Positions 1 to 9,404 are shown, numbered from the stretch's first letter. The stretch is DNA of 64,000 nucleotides from Plasticicumulans lactativorans (GCF_004341245.1 NZ_SLWY01000008.1:62001-126000), one strand, 5' to 3'. The notes: generated by a model not told the origin, from the letters alone. Translations and numbers: made by a program.

Positions 1-127
1 CTTCGCCGCCGAGGACGCCGGCTACCGGCTGCGCCGCGGCGACGTGCTGCTGGTGGCCGGGCCGAGCGGCGACGTGGTGCGCTTCCGCGCCGATTTCGCC
101 CCGCCGCGGACCGACGGGCAGCGCTGA
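1..127 (+). CDS. C-terminal end of a protein with a probable RCK/TrkA-C domain (partial)
   Basis: This is the last 41 codons of a gene that starts before the window. It ends with TGA at 125-127. The visible residues include RRGDVLLVAGPSGDVVRF, which resembles the final strand-helix unit of TrkA-C (RCK_C) domains; these close potassium channel and transport regulator subunits. That family assignment rests on a short pattern and is an inference. The gene converges on the lytic transglycosylase gene that ends 11 bases downstream. Confidence 0.4.
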   Translation, partial: FAAEDAGYRLRRGDVLLVAGPSGDVVRFRADFAPPRTDGQR

Positions 128-137
128 CGCCGCGCCC

Positions 138-1361
138 TCACTCGCCGCGCAGGCGCGCGAGCACGCCGGCGTCGGGGTAGCCGTCGGGCACCAGCCCGGC
201 CACCTGCTGGAAGGCCCGCGTCGCCCGGCGCGTGCGCTCGCCGGCGAAACCGTCAGGGGTACCGGGGTCGAAGCCGCGCGCCGCGAGGCGCGTCTGCAGC
301 TCGCGCACCTCGGCCGGGGCGAGCGGTGGCAGGTGGCGCGGCCAGGCGGCGACGAACGGCCCGGCGCCGGCGATGCGGTCGGCCAGGTGGCTGACCGCCA
401 GCACGTAGGACAGCGCGTTGTTGTACTGGCGCAGCACGCTCAGGTTGCCGGTGACCAGGAACACCGGCCCCGCGCGCCCGACCGGCGCCAGCAGCGCCGC
501 CTCGCCCTGCGCCGGCCAGGCCCCGCCGTCGGCGCGCGCCACGCCGAGCGCGGCCCAGCGCGCCAGCGGCTGCGCCCGCTCCGGCTCCACCGCGGCCCAG
601 TCGAAGCCGGCCGGCAGGCGCACCTCCCAGCCCCAGGGCTCGCCGCGCCGCCAGCCCGCATCGGCCAGGTAGTGCGCGGTCGACGCGAAGGCGTCCGGCA
701 GGCTGCGGAACAGGTCGCGGCGCCCGTCGCCGTCGCCGTCGACGGCGTGCGCGAGCCAGGTGCTCGGCATGAACTGCGTCTGCCCCATCGCCCCGGCCCA
801 GGAGCCGCGCAGTTGCGCGGCGGTGGCGTCGCCGCGGTCGATCAGCTTGAGCGCGGCGATCAGCTCGTCGCGGTAGAAGTCGCTGCGCCGGCCGGCGAAG
901 GCGAGCGTGGCGAGCGCGTCGGGCACCGGCGTGCGGCCGAGGTTGCCGCCGAAGTCGGTCTCGATGCCCCAGATCGCGACGACGACCTCGGCGGGTACGC
1001 CGTAGCGCGCCTGCGCCGCGTCGAGCGCCGCGGCGTGGCGCGCGCGCAGGGCCTGGCCGCGCGCCACGCGGGCGTCGTTGACGGCGTTGTCGAGGTAGTC
1101 CCACAGCGGACGGGTGAACTCCGGCTGGCGGCGGTCGAGCACGAGCAGCTCGGGCAGCCGCCGCAGCCCCGGCACCACCGCCTGCACGGTCGCCGCGGAA
1201 ACCCCGGCGGCCTGCGCCGTCACCGCGAAGTCGCGCTTCCAGCCGGCGAAGTCGGTGGCGGCGACGCGCTCGTCGGCACCGCCCGACGGCGGCGTGCCGG
1301 CGCAGGCGGCGAGCAACAGGAGCGGCAGGCAGGCGAGCACGGGCGAGCGGCGCAACGACAT
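138..1361 (-). CDS. Lytic murein transglycosylase, MltB-like, lipoprotein with C-terminal peptidoglycan-binding domain
   Basis: The 407-residue product should cleave the glycan strands of peptidoglycan at the inner face of the outer membrane. It starts with a lipoprotein signal whose lipobox LLAAC puts the acylated Cys at residue 20. The SLT_2/MltB catalytic region carries IWGIETDFGG, with Glu134 as the likely acid-base, and then GAMGQTQFMPSTW. The last 60 residues form a PG_binding_1 domain (ELQTRLAARGFDPG, then RRATRAFQQ). The start at 1361 was chosen because it opens directly into the signal peptide; upstream in-frame sequence is not signal-like. It lies downstream of the Liv operon on the same strand, 102 bases away, and is probably a separate unit. 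Confidence 0.9.
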   Translation of the reverse strand: MSLRRSPVLACLPLLLLAACAGTPPSGGADERVAATDFAGWKRDFAVTAQAAGVSAATVQAVVPGLRRLPELLVLDRRQPEFTRPLWDYLDNAVNDARVARGQALRARHAAALDAAQARYGVPAEVVVAIWGIETDFGGNLGRTPVPDALATLAFAGRRSDFYRDELIAALKLIDRGDATAAQLRGSWAGAMGQTQFMPSTWLAHAVDGDGDGRRDLFRSLPDAFASTAHYLADAGWRRGEPWGWEVRLPAGFDWAAVEPERAQPLARWAALGVARADGGAWPAQGEAALLAPVGRAGPVFLVTGNLSVLRQYNNALSYVLAVSHLADRIAGAGPFVAAWPRHLPPLAPAEVRELQTRLAARGFDPGTPDGFAGERTRRATRAFQQVAGLVPDGYPDAGVLARLRGE

Positions 1362-1463
1362 GCGGGGGTGACTCGGGTGGCGGCAGGGGGGCGCTAGCGT
1401 CGCACGATCCGCCCCCCGGCCGCAGCCCTCCCCCACGCCTTCGCGGCGCACGCGGGGTGCGCC

Positions 1464-2789
1464 TCACATGCCGAGGTAGGCTTCCTTGACGCGCTCGTTC
1501 TCCAGCAGCCGCGGGCCGGCGTCGGAGAGCACGATCTCGCCGGTCTCGATCACGTAGCCGGTGTCGGCGATCGACAGCGCCGCGGCGGCGTTCTGCTCGA
1601 CGAGGAAGATCGTCATGCCCTGGCCGCGCAGCTCGCGCACCACGGCGAAGATCTCCTCCACCAGCAGCGGCGCGAGGCCCATGCTGGGCTCGTCGAGCAG
1701 CAGCAGCTTCGGGCGCGCCATCAGCGCGCGGCCGATCGCGAGCATCTGCTGCTGGCCGCCCGACAGCGTGCCCGCCGGCAGCCTGCGCTTCTCCTTGAGG
1801 ATCGGGAAACGCGCGTAGACCTTCTCGAGGTCGGCGGCGACGCCGACCTTGTCCCTGGCGTGCAGGAAGGCGCCGAGCAGCAGGTTGTCCTCGATCGACA
1901 GCGGGCCGAACACCTGCCGCCCCTCCGGGCTCTGGCTGATGCCGCGCACCACGCGCCGGTCGGCGCGCTCGCGGGTGATGTCGACGCCGTCGAACAGGAT
2001 CTGCCCGCCGGAGGCCGGCTGCAGGCCGGAGATGGTGCGCATCAGCGTGGTCTTGCCGGCGCCGTTGGCGCCCACCAGCGCCACCAGTTCGCCGGCGCGC
2101 ACTTCGAGGTCGATGCCGCGCAGCGCCTGGATGCGCCCGTAGTGGCTGGTCAGGCCGCGGATGGCGAGGACCGGCTGGACCTCGGCGCGCGCCACCGGGC
2201 GCGGCGGCACGTCGCTCGCGCCGAGCCCGAACGGCGCCGGGGCGAGGTGCACCAGCCGCGTGTGCAGCGCGCGGAACTCGGCCCTGACCTCGTCGCCGAA
2301 CAGCGGGTCGTCGTTGGCGGCGAAGGCGCGGTCGATCTCCGCCCAGTCGATCGTGGTCAGGCGCTGCTCGGCGAGCGGCATCAGCTCGCGCTCCTCCAGC
2401 GCCATGTGGCTGCGGCTGAGCTGCACGTAGCGGGTGAGGCGCTCGAGGAACTCGTCACGCGCCGGCGCGCCGAGCTCGGCGAAGCGCTGCAGGCTCTGCG
2501 ACAGCTTCTCCATCGCGCGCGGCCCCTCGCGGTGGTGGTGTTCGAGCTCCTCGATCAGCGCGTTGGCGGCCGGGTCGCGGGCGCGCAGGGCCTTGAACAG
2601 GTACTCGTCCTCCTTCGGGTGGTGCAGGCGGTCGCCGAACGACATCAGGTACTCGAACACCGACTCGAACAGCTCGACGTCGGGACGCGCGTCGGCGTCG
2701 GCGGCGAGCTCGTCGCGCAGGCGCTCGAGCAGGTCGAGCAGGCGGGTCATCGAGACGTGCTCGTTACGGATGATGCGTAGCGCTTCCAT
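1464..2789 (-). CDS. Hemerythrin-like domain fused to a LivF-type ABC transporter ATPase
   Basis: The 441-residue protein joins two domains. Residues 1 to about 180 are a hemerythrin (HHE cation-binding) four-helix bundle with ligand-type motifs RNEHVSM, LHHPKED, ELEHHH and SHMALEERELMP. Residues from about 207 on are a LivF ATPase: Walker A GANGAGKTT near 240, signature LSGGQQQ, Walker B LLLLDEPSMGL and an H-loop region ending in FLVEQN. LivF alone is usually 230-240 residues. The start ATG overlaps the stop of livG as ATGA, and no stop or frameshift separates the domains. The fused domain could bind a diiron centre and sense oxygen or redox state, but this is inferred. An internal start giving a free LivF cannot be excluded. 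Confidence 0.85.
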   Translation of the reverse strand: MEALRIIRNEHVSMTRLLDLLERLRDELAADADARPDVELFESVFEYLMSFGDRLHHPKEDEYLFKALRARDPAANALIEELEHHHREGPRAMEKLSQSLQRFAELGAPARDEFLERLTRYVQLSRSHMALEERELMPLAEQRLTTIDWAEIDRAFAANDDPLFGDEVRAEFRALHTRLVHLAPAPFGLGASDVPPRPVARAEVQPVLAIRGLTSHYGRIQALRGIDLEVRAGELVALVGANGAGKTTLMRTISGLQPASGGQILFDGVDITRERADRRVVRGISQSPEGRQVFGPLSIEDNLLLGAFLHARDKVGVAADLEKVYARFPILKEKRRLPAGTLSGGQQQMLAIGRALMARPKLLLLDEPSMGLAPLLVEEIFAVVRELRGQGMTIFLVEQNAAAALSIADTGYVIETGEIVLSDAGPRLLENERVKEAYLGM

Positions 2790-3550
2790 CAGGCGGCCCC
2801 CAGGTAGGCGGCGATGACGTCGGGGTTGGCGCGCACCTCGGCGGGCGTGCCTTCGGCGAGCTTGCGTCCGTAATCGAGCACCAGGATGTGATCGGAGATG
2901 TGCATGACCAGCTTCATGTCGTGCTCGACCAGCACCACGGTGATGCCGGTGGCGGCGATCTTCTGGATCAGCTCGTCGATCTCCACGGTCTCCTTCGGGT
3001 TGAGCCCCGCGGCGGGTTCGTCGAGCAGGAGGATGCGCGGCTCGGCGGCGAGCGCGCGGGCGATCTCCAGGCGCTTCAGCACGCCGTAGGAGAGGCTGTT
3101 CGCCTGCGCCCTGACGTGCTTGCCGCAGCCGACGAACTCCATCAGCCCGGCGGCGTGCTCGCGCGCCGCGGCGTCGCCGCGGGTGATCGCCGGCAGCCGG
3201 AACATCGCCTTGAAGAAGCTGCGGTCGAGGTGCAGGTGGCGCCCCACCAGCACGTTCTCGAGCGCGCTCATGTTGAAGCAGATCTGCAGGTTCTGGAACG
3301 TGCGGTTCATGCCGCGCGTGGCCAGCACGTCGGGGCGCATGCCGCCGATCTCCTCGCCGTCGAGGCGGATCGAGCCGGCGCTGGGCGTGTAGACGCCGGT
3401 GATCAGGTTGAACAGCGTGGTCTTGCCCGCGCCGTTCGGGCCGATCACCGAGTGGATCGAGCCCTTGGCGACGCTGAAAGAGACGTCCTGCACCGCCTTG
3501 ACGCCGCCGAAGGTCTTCGACAGCCCCGCCACTTCGAGCATCGCGCTCAT
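2789..3550 (-). CDS. livG: LivG-type ABC transporter ATP-binding protein
   Basis: This 253-residue ATPase is one of two energising a branched-chain-amino-acid-type (HAAT family) importer at the inner membrane. It has Walker A GPNGAGKTT, a signature-like LSYGVLKRLEIARAL and Walker B ILLLDEPAAGLNP. It then shows the LivG-typical VVLVEHDMKLVM and a C-terminal TPAEVRANPDVIAAYLG tail. The start at 3550 overlaps the livM stop (ATGA), and its own stop overlaps the hemerythrin-LivF start the same way, so translation of the three is probably coupled. The transported compound is not shown by sequence; the adjacent PaaX-type regulator suggests an aromatic acid rather than an amino acid. Confidence 0.92.
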   Translation of the reverse strand: MSAMLEVAGLSKTFGGVKAVQDVSFSVAKGSIHSVIGPNGAGKTTLFNLITGVYTPSAGSIRLDGEEIGGMRPDVLATRGMNRTFQNLQICFNMSALENVLVGRHLHLDRSFFKAMFRLPAITRGDAAAREHAAGLMEFVGCGKHVRAQANSLSYGVLKRLEIARALAAEPRILLLDEPAAGLNPKETVEIDELIQKIAATGITVVLVEHDMKLVMHISDHILVLDYGRKLAEGTPAEVRANPDVIAAYLGAA

Positions 3551-4488
3551 CGTGCACCCCCGGTGAAGCGCGCCTGCAGACTGGGCACCAGGCCGCGCGG
3601 CATGAAGATCATCGACGTCATCAGGATCAGGCCGAACACGACCATCTCCCAGTCCTCCAGGCCCGACAGCACCTGCGGCAGCAGCGTCAGCAGCGCCGCG
3701 CCGACCACCGCGCCGAAGGTGGAGGCCATGCCGCCCACCACGACCATGGTCACGAACTCCACCGAGTGCATGAAGCTCGCCTTGTCCGGGGTGATGAAGG
3801 CGCCGTAGTGCGCGGACAGCGAGCCGACCAGCGTCGCGAACACCGCCGAGACCACGAACACCAGCACCTTGTAGCCGGTGGTGTCGATGCCGGCGACCTG
3901 CGCGGCCACCTCGGAACCGTGCACCGCGCGCAGCGCGCGGCCGACCGGCGAGTCGATGATGTTCAGCGCCACCCACACCGCGAACACCAGCAGCACGGCG
4001 AACACCCCGTACCAGGTCTGCTCGCCGTACAGGCGCAGGCCGAAGACCTCGAAGTCGGGCACCACCATGCCGTCGGGCCCGCCGGTGAGCCACGACTCGT
4101 TGGTGATGACGATCGACACGATCATGCCGAGGCCGAGCGTGGCCATCGCCAGGTAGTGGCCCTTGAGGCGCAGGATCGGCCGCGCCACCACGTAGGCGAG
4201 CAGCGCCACGCCGACGCAGGCGACGAGCAGCGCGGCGAGCGGCGGCCAGCCGTAGTTGGCGGTGAGCACCGCCGAGACGTAGCCGCCCAGGCCGAAGAAG
4301 CCGGCATGGCCCATCGAGATCTGCCCGGCGTAGCCGATCAGCAGGTTGAGGCCGACGGCGACGATGGCGTTGATGGCGATGCGGTTCGCCACGTCGAAGT
4401 AGAAATTGTTGGGCAGCGCGAGCGGCAGCAGTGCGAGCACCAGCGCGAGCACGCCCAGCCCGGTCCAGCGGGAGTTGGCGAGGTTCAT
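3547..4488 (-). CDS. livM: LivM-type ABC transporter permease
   Basis: The 313-residue polytopic membrane protein is one of two permeases of the HAAT-type importer. It has about eight or nine hydrophobic segments and the LivM hallmark region VGLNLLIGYAGQISMGHAGFF near residues 45-65, followed by GRALRAVHGSE, the cytoplasmic loop that contacts the ATPase. It overlaps livG by four bases and follows livH by one base. The length is normal for the family. Base composition matches its neighbours. Confidence 0.92.
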   Translation of the reverse strand: MNLANSRWTGLGVLALVLALLPLALPNNFYFDVANRIAINAIVAVGLNLLIGYAGQISMGHAGFFGLGGYVSAVLTANYGWPPLAALLVACVGVALLAYVVARPILRLKGHYLAMATLGLGMIVSIVITNESWLTGGPDGMVVPDFEVFGLRLYGEQTWYGVFAVLLVFAVWVALNIIDSPVGRALRAVHGSEVAAQVAGIDTTGYKVLVFVVSAVFATLVGSLSAHYGAFITPDKASFMHSVEFVTMVVVGGMASTFGAVVGAALLTLLPQVLSGLEDWEMVVFGLILMTSMIFMPRGLVPSLQARFTGGAR

Positions 4489-4489
4489 G

Positions 4490-5362
4490 TCAGACGCGCT
4501 CCGTTCCGCGCTTGCCGAACAGGCCGTTCGGCAGGAAGAAGAGGATCAGGAAGATCAGCACGAAGGCCACGGCGTCCTTGTAGCTCGACGAGACGTAGCC
4601 CGCGGTCATGGTCTCGGCCACGCCGAGCACCAGGCCGCCGACCACCGCGCCGAGGCCGTTGCCGAGCCCGCCGAGCACCGCCGCGACGAAGCCCTTGAGC
4701 CCCATCATCAGGCCCACGTCGTACGAGGTCGGGGCGATCGGCGCGATCAGGATGCCGGCCACGGCGCCGAGCAGCGCCGACAGCGCGAACGAGAGCATCA
4801 GCATGAACTTGACGTTGATGCCGACGAGCTGCGCCGCACCGCCGTTGAACGCCGTGGCGAGCATCGCCTTGCCGAGCAGCGTGCGGTTGAAGAACCAGCC
4901 GAGCGCGACCACCACGACCAGGCTCACGCCCATCACCCACAGGCTCTGCGGCAGGATCGCCGCGCCCAGGAACTGGATCGGCGTATCGCCCGAGAACGGC
5001 GCGAGCGCGTGGAACTTCTTGTCCCACACCACCTGCGCCAGCCCGCGCAGCGTCAGCGACGCACCGATGGTGATGATGATCAGCGTCACCACCTCGGCCT
5101 TGCCGGCGGGCTCGACGGCGAACTTCTCCAGCGCGATGCCGACCGCGACGGCCAGCGCCATCGCCAGCACGATCGCCAGCGGCAGCGGCACACCCGCCGC
5201 GAGCAGCGAGACGGTGGCCATGCCGCCGATCATCATGAATTCGCCCTGCGCGAAATTGATGACGTGGCTGGCGTTGTAGATGATCGTGAAGCCGAGGCCG
5301 GCGAGCGCGTAGGTCGCGCCCACCGTGATTCCCGACAGCAGGAACTGCATGAAATCGGACAT
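4490..5362 (-). CDS. livH: LivH-type ABC transporter permease
   Basis: The 290-residue integral membrane protein is the second permease of the importer. Recognisable pieces are GITVGATYALAGLGFTIIY at the N terminus, NFAQGEFMMIGG, and the conserved GLKGFVAAVLGGLGNGLGAV segment near residue 225. A GGGGAG ribosome-binding site precedes the ATG. It heads the membrane and ATPase part of the operon. It is separated from the binding-protein gene by 300 bases that hold a hairpin and a small ORF. This spacing is common where the binding protein is made in excess over the permeases. Confidence 0.92.
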   Translation of the reverse strand: MSDFMQFLLSGITVGATYALAGLGFTIIYNASHVINFAQGEFMMIGGMATVSLLAAGVPLPLAIVLAMALAVAVGIALEKFAVEPAGKAEVVTLIIITIGASLTLRGLAQVVWDKKFHALAPFSGDTPIQFLGAAILPQSLWVMGVSLVVVVALGWFFNRTLLGKAMLATAFNGGAAQLVGINVKFMLMLSFALSALLGAVAGILIAPIAPTSYDVGLMMGLKGFVAAVLGGLGNGLGAVVGGLVLGVAETMTAGYVSSSYKDAVAFVLIFLILFFLPNGLFGKRGTERV

Positions 5363-5448
5363 GGTTCGTCTCCCCGCCGTGCGGGTGGGTCGAAAGAGGT
5401 CCTGCGCCGCGCTTGCGCGCGCAGGGCCGGTTCCGGGGTCGCGCGCGC

Positions 5449-5565
5449 TCAGCGGCGACCGCTCACGCCCCCGGCGCGGGCGCGCGCGGGCGCCGTGGTG
5501 CAGGCACCGGGGGCTGACGTGGGCGCAGGGGCAAAGGGCCCGAGGCGGGCAGGCGGCAGGCTCAT
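5449..5565 (-). CDS. Possible small ORF between binding protein and permease genes
   Basis: This 38-codon ORF has a good ribosome-binding site (GAGGAG, seven bases before ATG) and encodes an Ala/Pro/Arg-rich peptide starting MSLPPARLGPFAP. The peptide resembles no family I know. It could be a leader peptide acting on the downstream livH gene, or a chance ORF in GC-rich DNA. The ribosome-binding site is the only positive evidence. Confidence 0.3.
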   Translation of the reverse strand: MSLPPARLGPFAPAPTSAPGACTTAPARARAGGVSGRR

Positions 5566-5611
5566 GGTGTTTCTCCTCAGGTCGCGCTCCCGCCGCGGCG
5601 GCGGCGGGAAG

Positions 5612-5636
5612 GCCCGGTGCGGGGCACCGCCCGGGC
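5612..5636 (-). terminator. Intercistronic hairpin after the binding-protein gene
   Basis: GCCCGG at 5612-5617 pairs with CCGGGC at 5631-5636, and the inner bases pair further (GGTGC with GCACC, read with the intervening bases). It lies 26 bases past the stop of the binding-protein gene and has no clear U-run. It could act as a weak terminator or as a 3' stabiliser that lets the binding protein be made in excess over the membrane components. Confidence 0.5.
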
Positions 5637-5662
5637 TTCTCGTATGCGGTCCGGCGGGCCGC

Positions 5663-6814
5663 TCAGGGCACCAGCGTCCAGTTGCCGTTGCGGATCTCGA
5701 GCATGCGGAAGGCGCTGAGATCGAGGCCCATGTGGTCGCTCGGCGACATGTTCACGACCCCACCGGTGCCGACGTAGCCCTTGGTGGATTCGAGCGCCGC
5801 GCGCACCTTTTCCTTGTCGGTCGAACCGGCGCGCTTGATCGCGTCGACAGCGAGCATCAGGCCGTCGTAGGCGTGCCCGCCGAAGGTCGAGACGTCCTCG
5901 TTGAACTTGGCCTTGAACTCGCGGGTGTAGTCGACCACCACCGGCTTCTGCGGATCGTTGCCGGGGAGCTGGTCGGCCACCAGCAGCGCCGAGGCGGGCA
6001 GGCGCACGCCTTCGGCGGCAGCGCCGGCGAGCTGCAGGAACTCCTTGGACGCCACGCCGTGCGACTGGTACTGCGGCAGCTTGATGTCGAGCTGGGCGAC
6101 GTTCTTGGCGACGATCGCCGGGCTCTGGCCGAGGCCGAACACCAGCAGCGCCTGCGCCGCGCTGCCCTTGACCTTGGCGAGCTGCGCGGTCATGTCGGTG
6201 TCCTTCGGCCCGTAGGTTTCGTCGACGGTGATCTCGACACCCAGCTTCGGTGCCACCGCGACGCACTGCTCGCGCCCCGACTTGCCGAAGCCGCTGGTCT
6301 CCGACACCAGCGCGACCTTGCTCAGGCCGCGCTTCTTGACGTCCTCGAACACCTTCTCGCAGGCCATCCTGTCGGTGTGCGGGGTCTTGAAGACCCACTT
6401 CTTCACCGGGTCGATGATCACCACCGCACCGGCCAGCGAGACGAACGGCACCCCGGCGCGCTCCACCAGCGGCACGGCGGCCATGGTGCCGCCGGTGGTG
6501 GTGCCGCCGACGATGACATCGACCTTGTCGTCCTCCAGCAGGCGCTTGACGAAGGTGTTCGCCTTAGCGGCGTCGCCGGCGTCGTCGTAGTGCACGAGTT
6601 CGAGCTTGCGCCCGAGCACGCCGCCGGCAGCGTTCAGCTTGTCGACGTACAACTGCAGCGTCTTCAGCTCCGGGTCGCCGAGGAAGGCGGCCGGTCCGGT
6701 CACGGACAGGAACGAACCGATCTTGATCGGTCCCTCCGCGGCGAGCGCCGCCGACAGGCACCCCAGGGAGGCGGCGAGGACGAGCGCGCTGCGGCGCATA
6801 CGCGATTGCTTCAT
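5663..6814 (-). CDS. Periplasmic substrate-binding protein of a branched-chain-amino-acid-type ABC importer
   Basis: The 383-residue protein has a Sec signal peptide (cleavage expected after AALAAEG, around residue 26). A Peripla_BP_6 fold follows, beginning GPIKIGSFLSVTGPAAFLG. Features include VDVIVGGTTTGGTMAAVPLVERAGVPFVS split over residues about 97-127, and FGGHAYDGLMLAVDAI near 315. It captures the ligand in the periplasm and delivers it to the LivHM permeases. An AAGGAG ribosome-binding site precedes the start. The gene is divergent from the PaaX-type regulator. Binding proteins of this family in aromatic-degrading betaproteobacteria often bind aromatic acids; the ligand here is unknown. 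Confidence 0.88.
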   Translation of the reverse strand: MKQSRMRRSALVLAASLGCLSAALAAEGPIKIGSFLSVTGPAAFLGDPELKTLQLYVDKLNAAGGVLGRKLELVHYDDAGDAAKANTFVKRLLEDDKVDVIVGGTTTGGTMAAVPLVERAGVPFVSLAGAVVIIDPVKKWVFKTPHTDRMACEKVFEDVKKRGLSKVALVSETSGFGKSGREQCVAVAPKLGVEITVDETYGPKDTDMTAQLAKVKGSAAQALLVFGLGQSPAIVAKNVAQLDIKLPQYQSHGVASKEFLQLAGAAAEGVRLPASALLVADQLPGNDPQKPVVVDYTREFKAKFNEDVSTFGGHAYDGLMLAVDAIKRAGSTDKEKVRAALESTKGYVGTGGVVNMSPSDHMGLDLSAFRMLEIRNGNWTLVP

Positions 6815-6900
6815 GGACGTTGCTCCTTCGGTGTTGGTGGACCGTGCCGGCCGCTGCCTGTCACGGGCAATATCGTTTTAAACTTTTTGTTTTTATTTTC

Positions 6901-6923
6901 ATTCAGCGTGTTACAGACTGAAT
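6901..6923. promoter_or_regulatory. Inverted repeat in the AT-rich promoter region of the importer
   Basis: ATTCAG at 6901-6906 and CTGAAT at 6918-6923 form a perfect 6-bp inverted repeat with an 11-base spacer. It sits in the AT-rich stretch (about 6868-6950) that stands out from the GC-rich surroundings and must hold the importer's promoter. Position and symmetry suit an operator, perhaps for the neighbouring PaaX-type protein, but no direct link is visible. Confidence 0.4.
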
Positions 6924-7125
6924 TTATATTTTCATTTGAAACCATTCCGCGCCGCTTGGCAAGCCCCGCGCGCCCGGCGCACGCCAATACTAGGCAGTGC
7001 CGGATCGGGCCACAGGCGCCCGCCCCCGCCGGCGCCGGAACCGCCCTCCGCGCCGGCGCCGGCCACCTTCCCGCCGGCCGTGGTGGTGACGCCGCTCCTG
7101 CGCGTCACCCGCTGACGGGTCGCTC

Positions 7126-7139
7126 CTGATCAAGATCAA
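7126..7139. promoter_or_regulatory. FNR/ANR-like binding site
   Basis: CTGATcaagATCAA matches the FNR consensus TTGAT-N4-ATCAA at nine of ten defined positions. It lies in the divergent region between the importer and the PaaX-type regulator, about 200 bases before the regulator's start codon. If real, it would tie expression of one or both units to low oxygen, which fits a denitrifying lifestyle. Single sites of this kind also arise by chance. Confidence 0.45.
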
Positions 7140-7141
7140 TG

Positions 7142-7189
7142 AAAGCGACACATCATTGTGCGTTGACGACAAAATTAGTGTGTCACTTT
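7142..7189. promoter_or_regulatory. Long-spaced inverted repeat upstream of the PaaX-type gene
   Basis: AAAGCGACACA at 7142-7152 and TGTGTCACTTT at 7179-7189 are inverted copies with ten of eleven matches and a 26-base spacer. A weak promoter-like pair (TTGACG at 7163-7168, CTTTAA at 7186-7191) overlaps the element. That is the layout expected for autorepression by a dimeric repressor. Assignment to the PaaX-type protein is inference. Confidence 0.4.
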
Positions 7190-7336
7190 AAACAAGTCAA
7201 TAGCTAGATTCAGCCTGATACGCTAAACCGTCACCGCCAGCGTGTGGCAGACACACAGGTTTTCGCGTATCACGATCGCGGCTACCATAGGCGCACCCGG
7301 CCCGACCCGCTGTCGGTGGCAGAGACGCCCGCCCGC

Positions 7337-8257
7337 ATGCCCGAACTGATCCCCCGCCTCATCGAAAACTTCCGCGAGAACAAGCCGGTGCGCGCCGGAT
7401 CGCTGATCATCACGATCTTCGGCGACGCCATCGCCCCGCACGGTGGCACGGTCTGGCTCGGCAGCCTGATCAAGCTGTTCGAGGCCTTCGGCCTCAACCA
7501 GCGGCTGGTGCGCACCTCGGTGTTCAGGCTGTCGCAGGAAGGCTGGCTCAGTGCCGAGCAGGTGGGGCGGCGCAGTTACTACAGCCTCACGCAGAGCGGC
7601 CGGCGGCGCTTCGAGAGCGCCTTCCGCCGCATCTACTCGGCGCCGGCGACGCAGTGGAACGGGGAGTGGTGCCTGGTCTTCGCCGGGCATTCGGCGCTCG
7701 GCGCGACCGAGCGCGAGAAGCTGCGCCGCGAGCTGACCTGGCAGGGCTTCGGCATGCTCGCGCCGGGGGTGCTCGGGCATCCGGCGATGGACGCCACCGA
7801 CATCCTGGCGACGCTGCAGGAGCACGCGGTCCAGGACAAGGTGGTGGTGATGCGCGCGCACGGCATGACCGAGCTCGGCGGCCTGCCCCTGCACGAGCTG
7901 GTGGCCGAGTGCTGGCACCTCGACGAGCTCTCGCAGGCCTACCGCGACTTCCTCGACCGCTACCGGCCGATCCTGCGCCAGCTGCAGGGCGTGGAGGCGC
8001 TCGAACCGCTCGACTGCCTGCTGGTGCGCACCCTGCTGATCCACGACTACCGGCGCGTGCTGCTGCGCGACCCGCAACTGCCCGACGAGCTGCTGCCGGC
8101 GGACTGGGCCGGCACCGCGGCGCGCCTGCTCTGCCGCAACCTCTACCGGCTGACGCAGGAGCCCGCCGAGCGCTACCTGCTCGCCAACCTCGAAACCGCC
8201 GACGGCCCGCTGCCGGAGGCCGCGCCCTACTTCTACAACCGCTTCGGCGGCCTGTGA
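7337..8257 (+). CDS. PaaX-family transcriptional repressor
   Basis: The 306-residue protein matches PaaX of phenylacetate catabolism in length and order. An N-terminal winged-helix (SLIITIFGDAIAPHGG, then RTSVFRLSQEGWLSAEQVG and RRSYYSLTQSGRRRF) is followed by the PaaX_C region with WCLVFAG and a C-terminal ending near YFYNRFGGL. PaaX proteins bind DNA as repressors and are released by phenylacetyl-CoA or related CoA thioesters. The start at 7337 places the helix-turn-helix as in known PaaX; an upstream in-frame GTG at 7244 would add an unsupported extension. No paa catabolic genes are in the window, so its likely target is the divergent importer. Confidence 0.85.
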   Translation: MPELIPRLIENFRENKPVRAGSLIITIFGDAIAPHGGTVWLGSLIKLFEAFGLNQRLVRTSVFRLSQEGWLSAEQVGRRSYYSLTQSGRRRFESAFRRIYSAPATQWNGEWCLVFAGHSALGATEREKLRRELTWQGFGMLAPGVLGHPAMDATDILATLQEHAVQDKVVVMRAHGMTELGGLPLHELVAECWHLDELSQAYRDFLDRYRPILRQLQGVEALEPLDCLLVRTLLIHDYRRVLLRDPQLPDELLPADWAGTAARLLCRNLYRLTQEPAERYLLANLETADGPLPEAAPYFYNRFGGL

Positions 8258-8434
8258 GGCCGACCGCGGGCCACGTCCGGGAACCCGCCCCGCATCCGCG
8301 CGGTCGCCATCGGCGTACACCCTGCGTGCGCCGGCCACGGCCGACGGCGATGACCGGCGCAGTCGACAGGTGTCTCCGACCCGGCGCGCACGCGCCGGCC
8401 GCGACGCCGCCGCCCCTTACCGAGGGAACCCGCG

Positions 8435-9397
<963 letters not shown>

Positions 9398-9404
9398 CGC
9401 CCGC

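Noticed and set aside
4406-7129. A 907-codon open frame opposite the importer genes
   Set aside because: It is an antisense shadow of GC-rich coding DNA; its protein is compositionally biased and lacks any domain, while the minus-strand genes have clear family matches.
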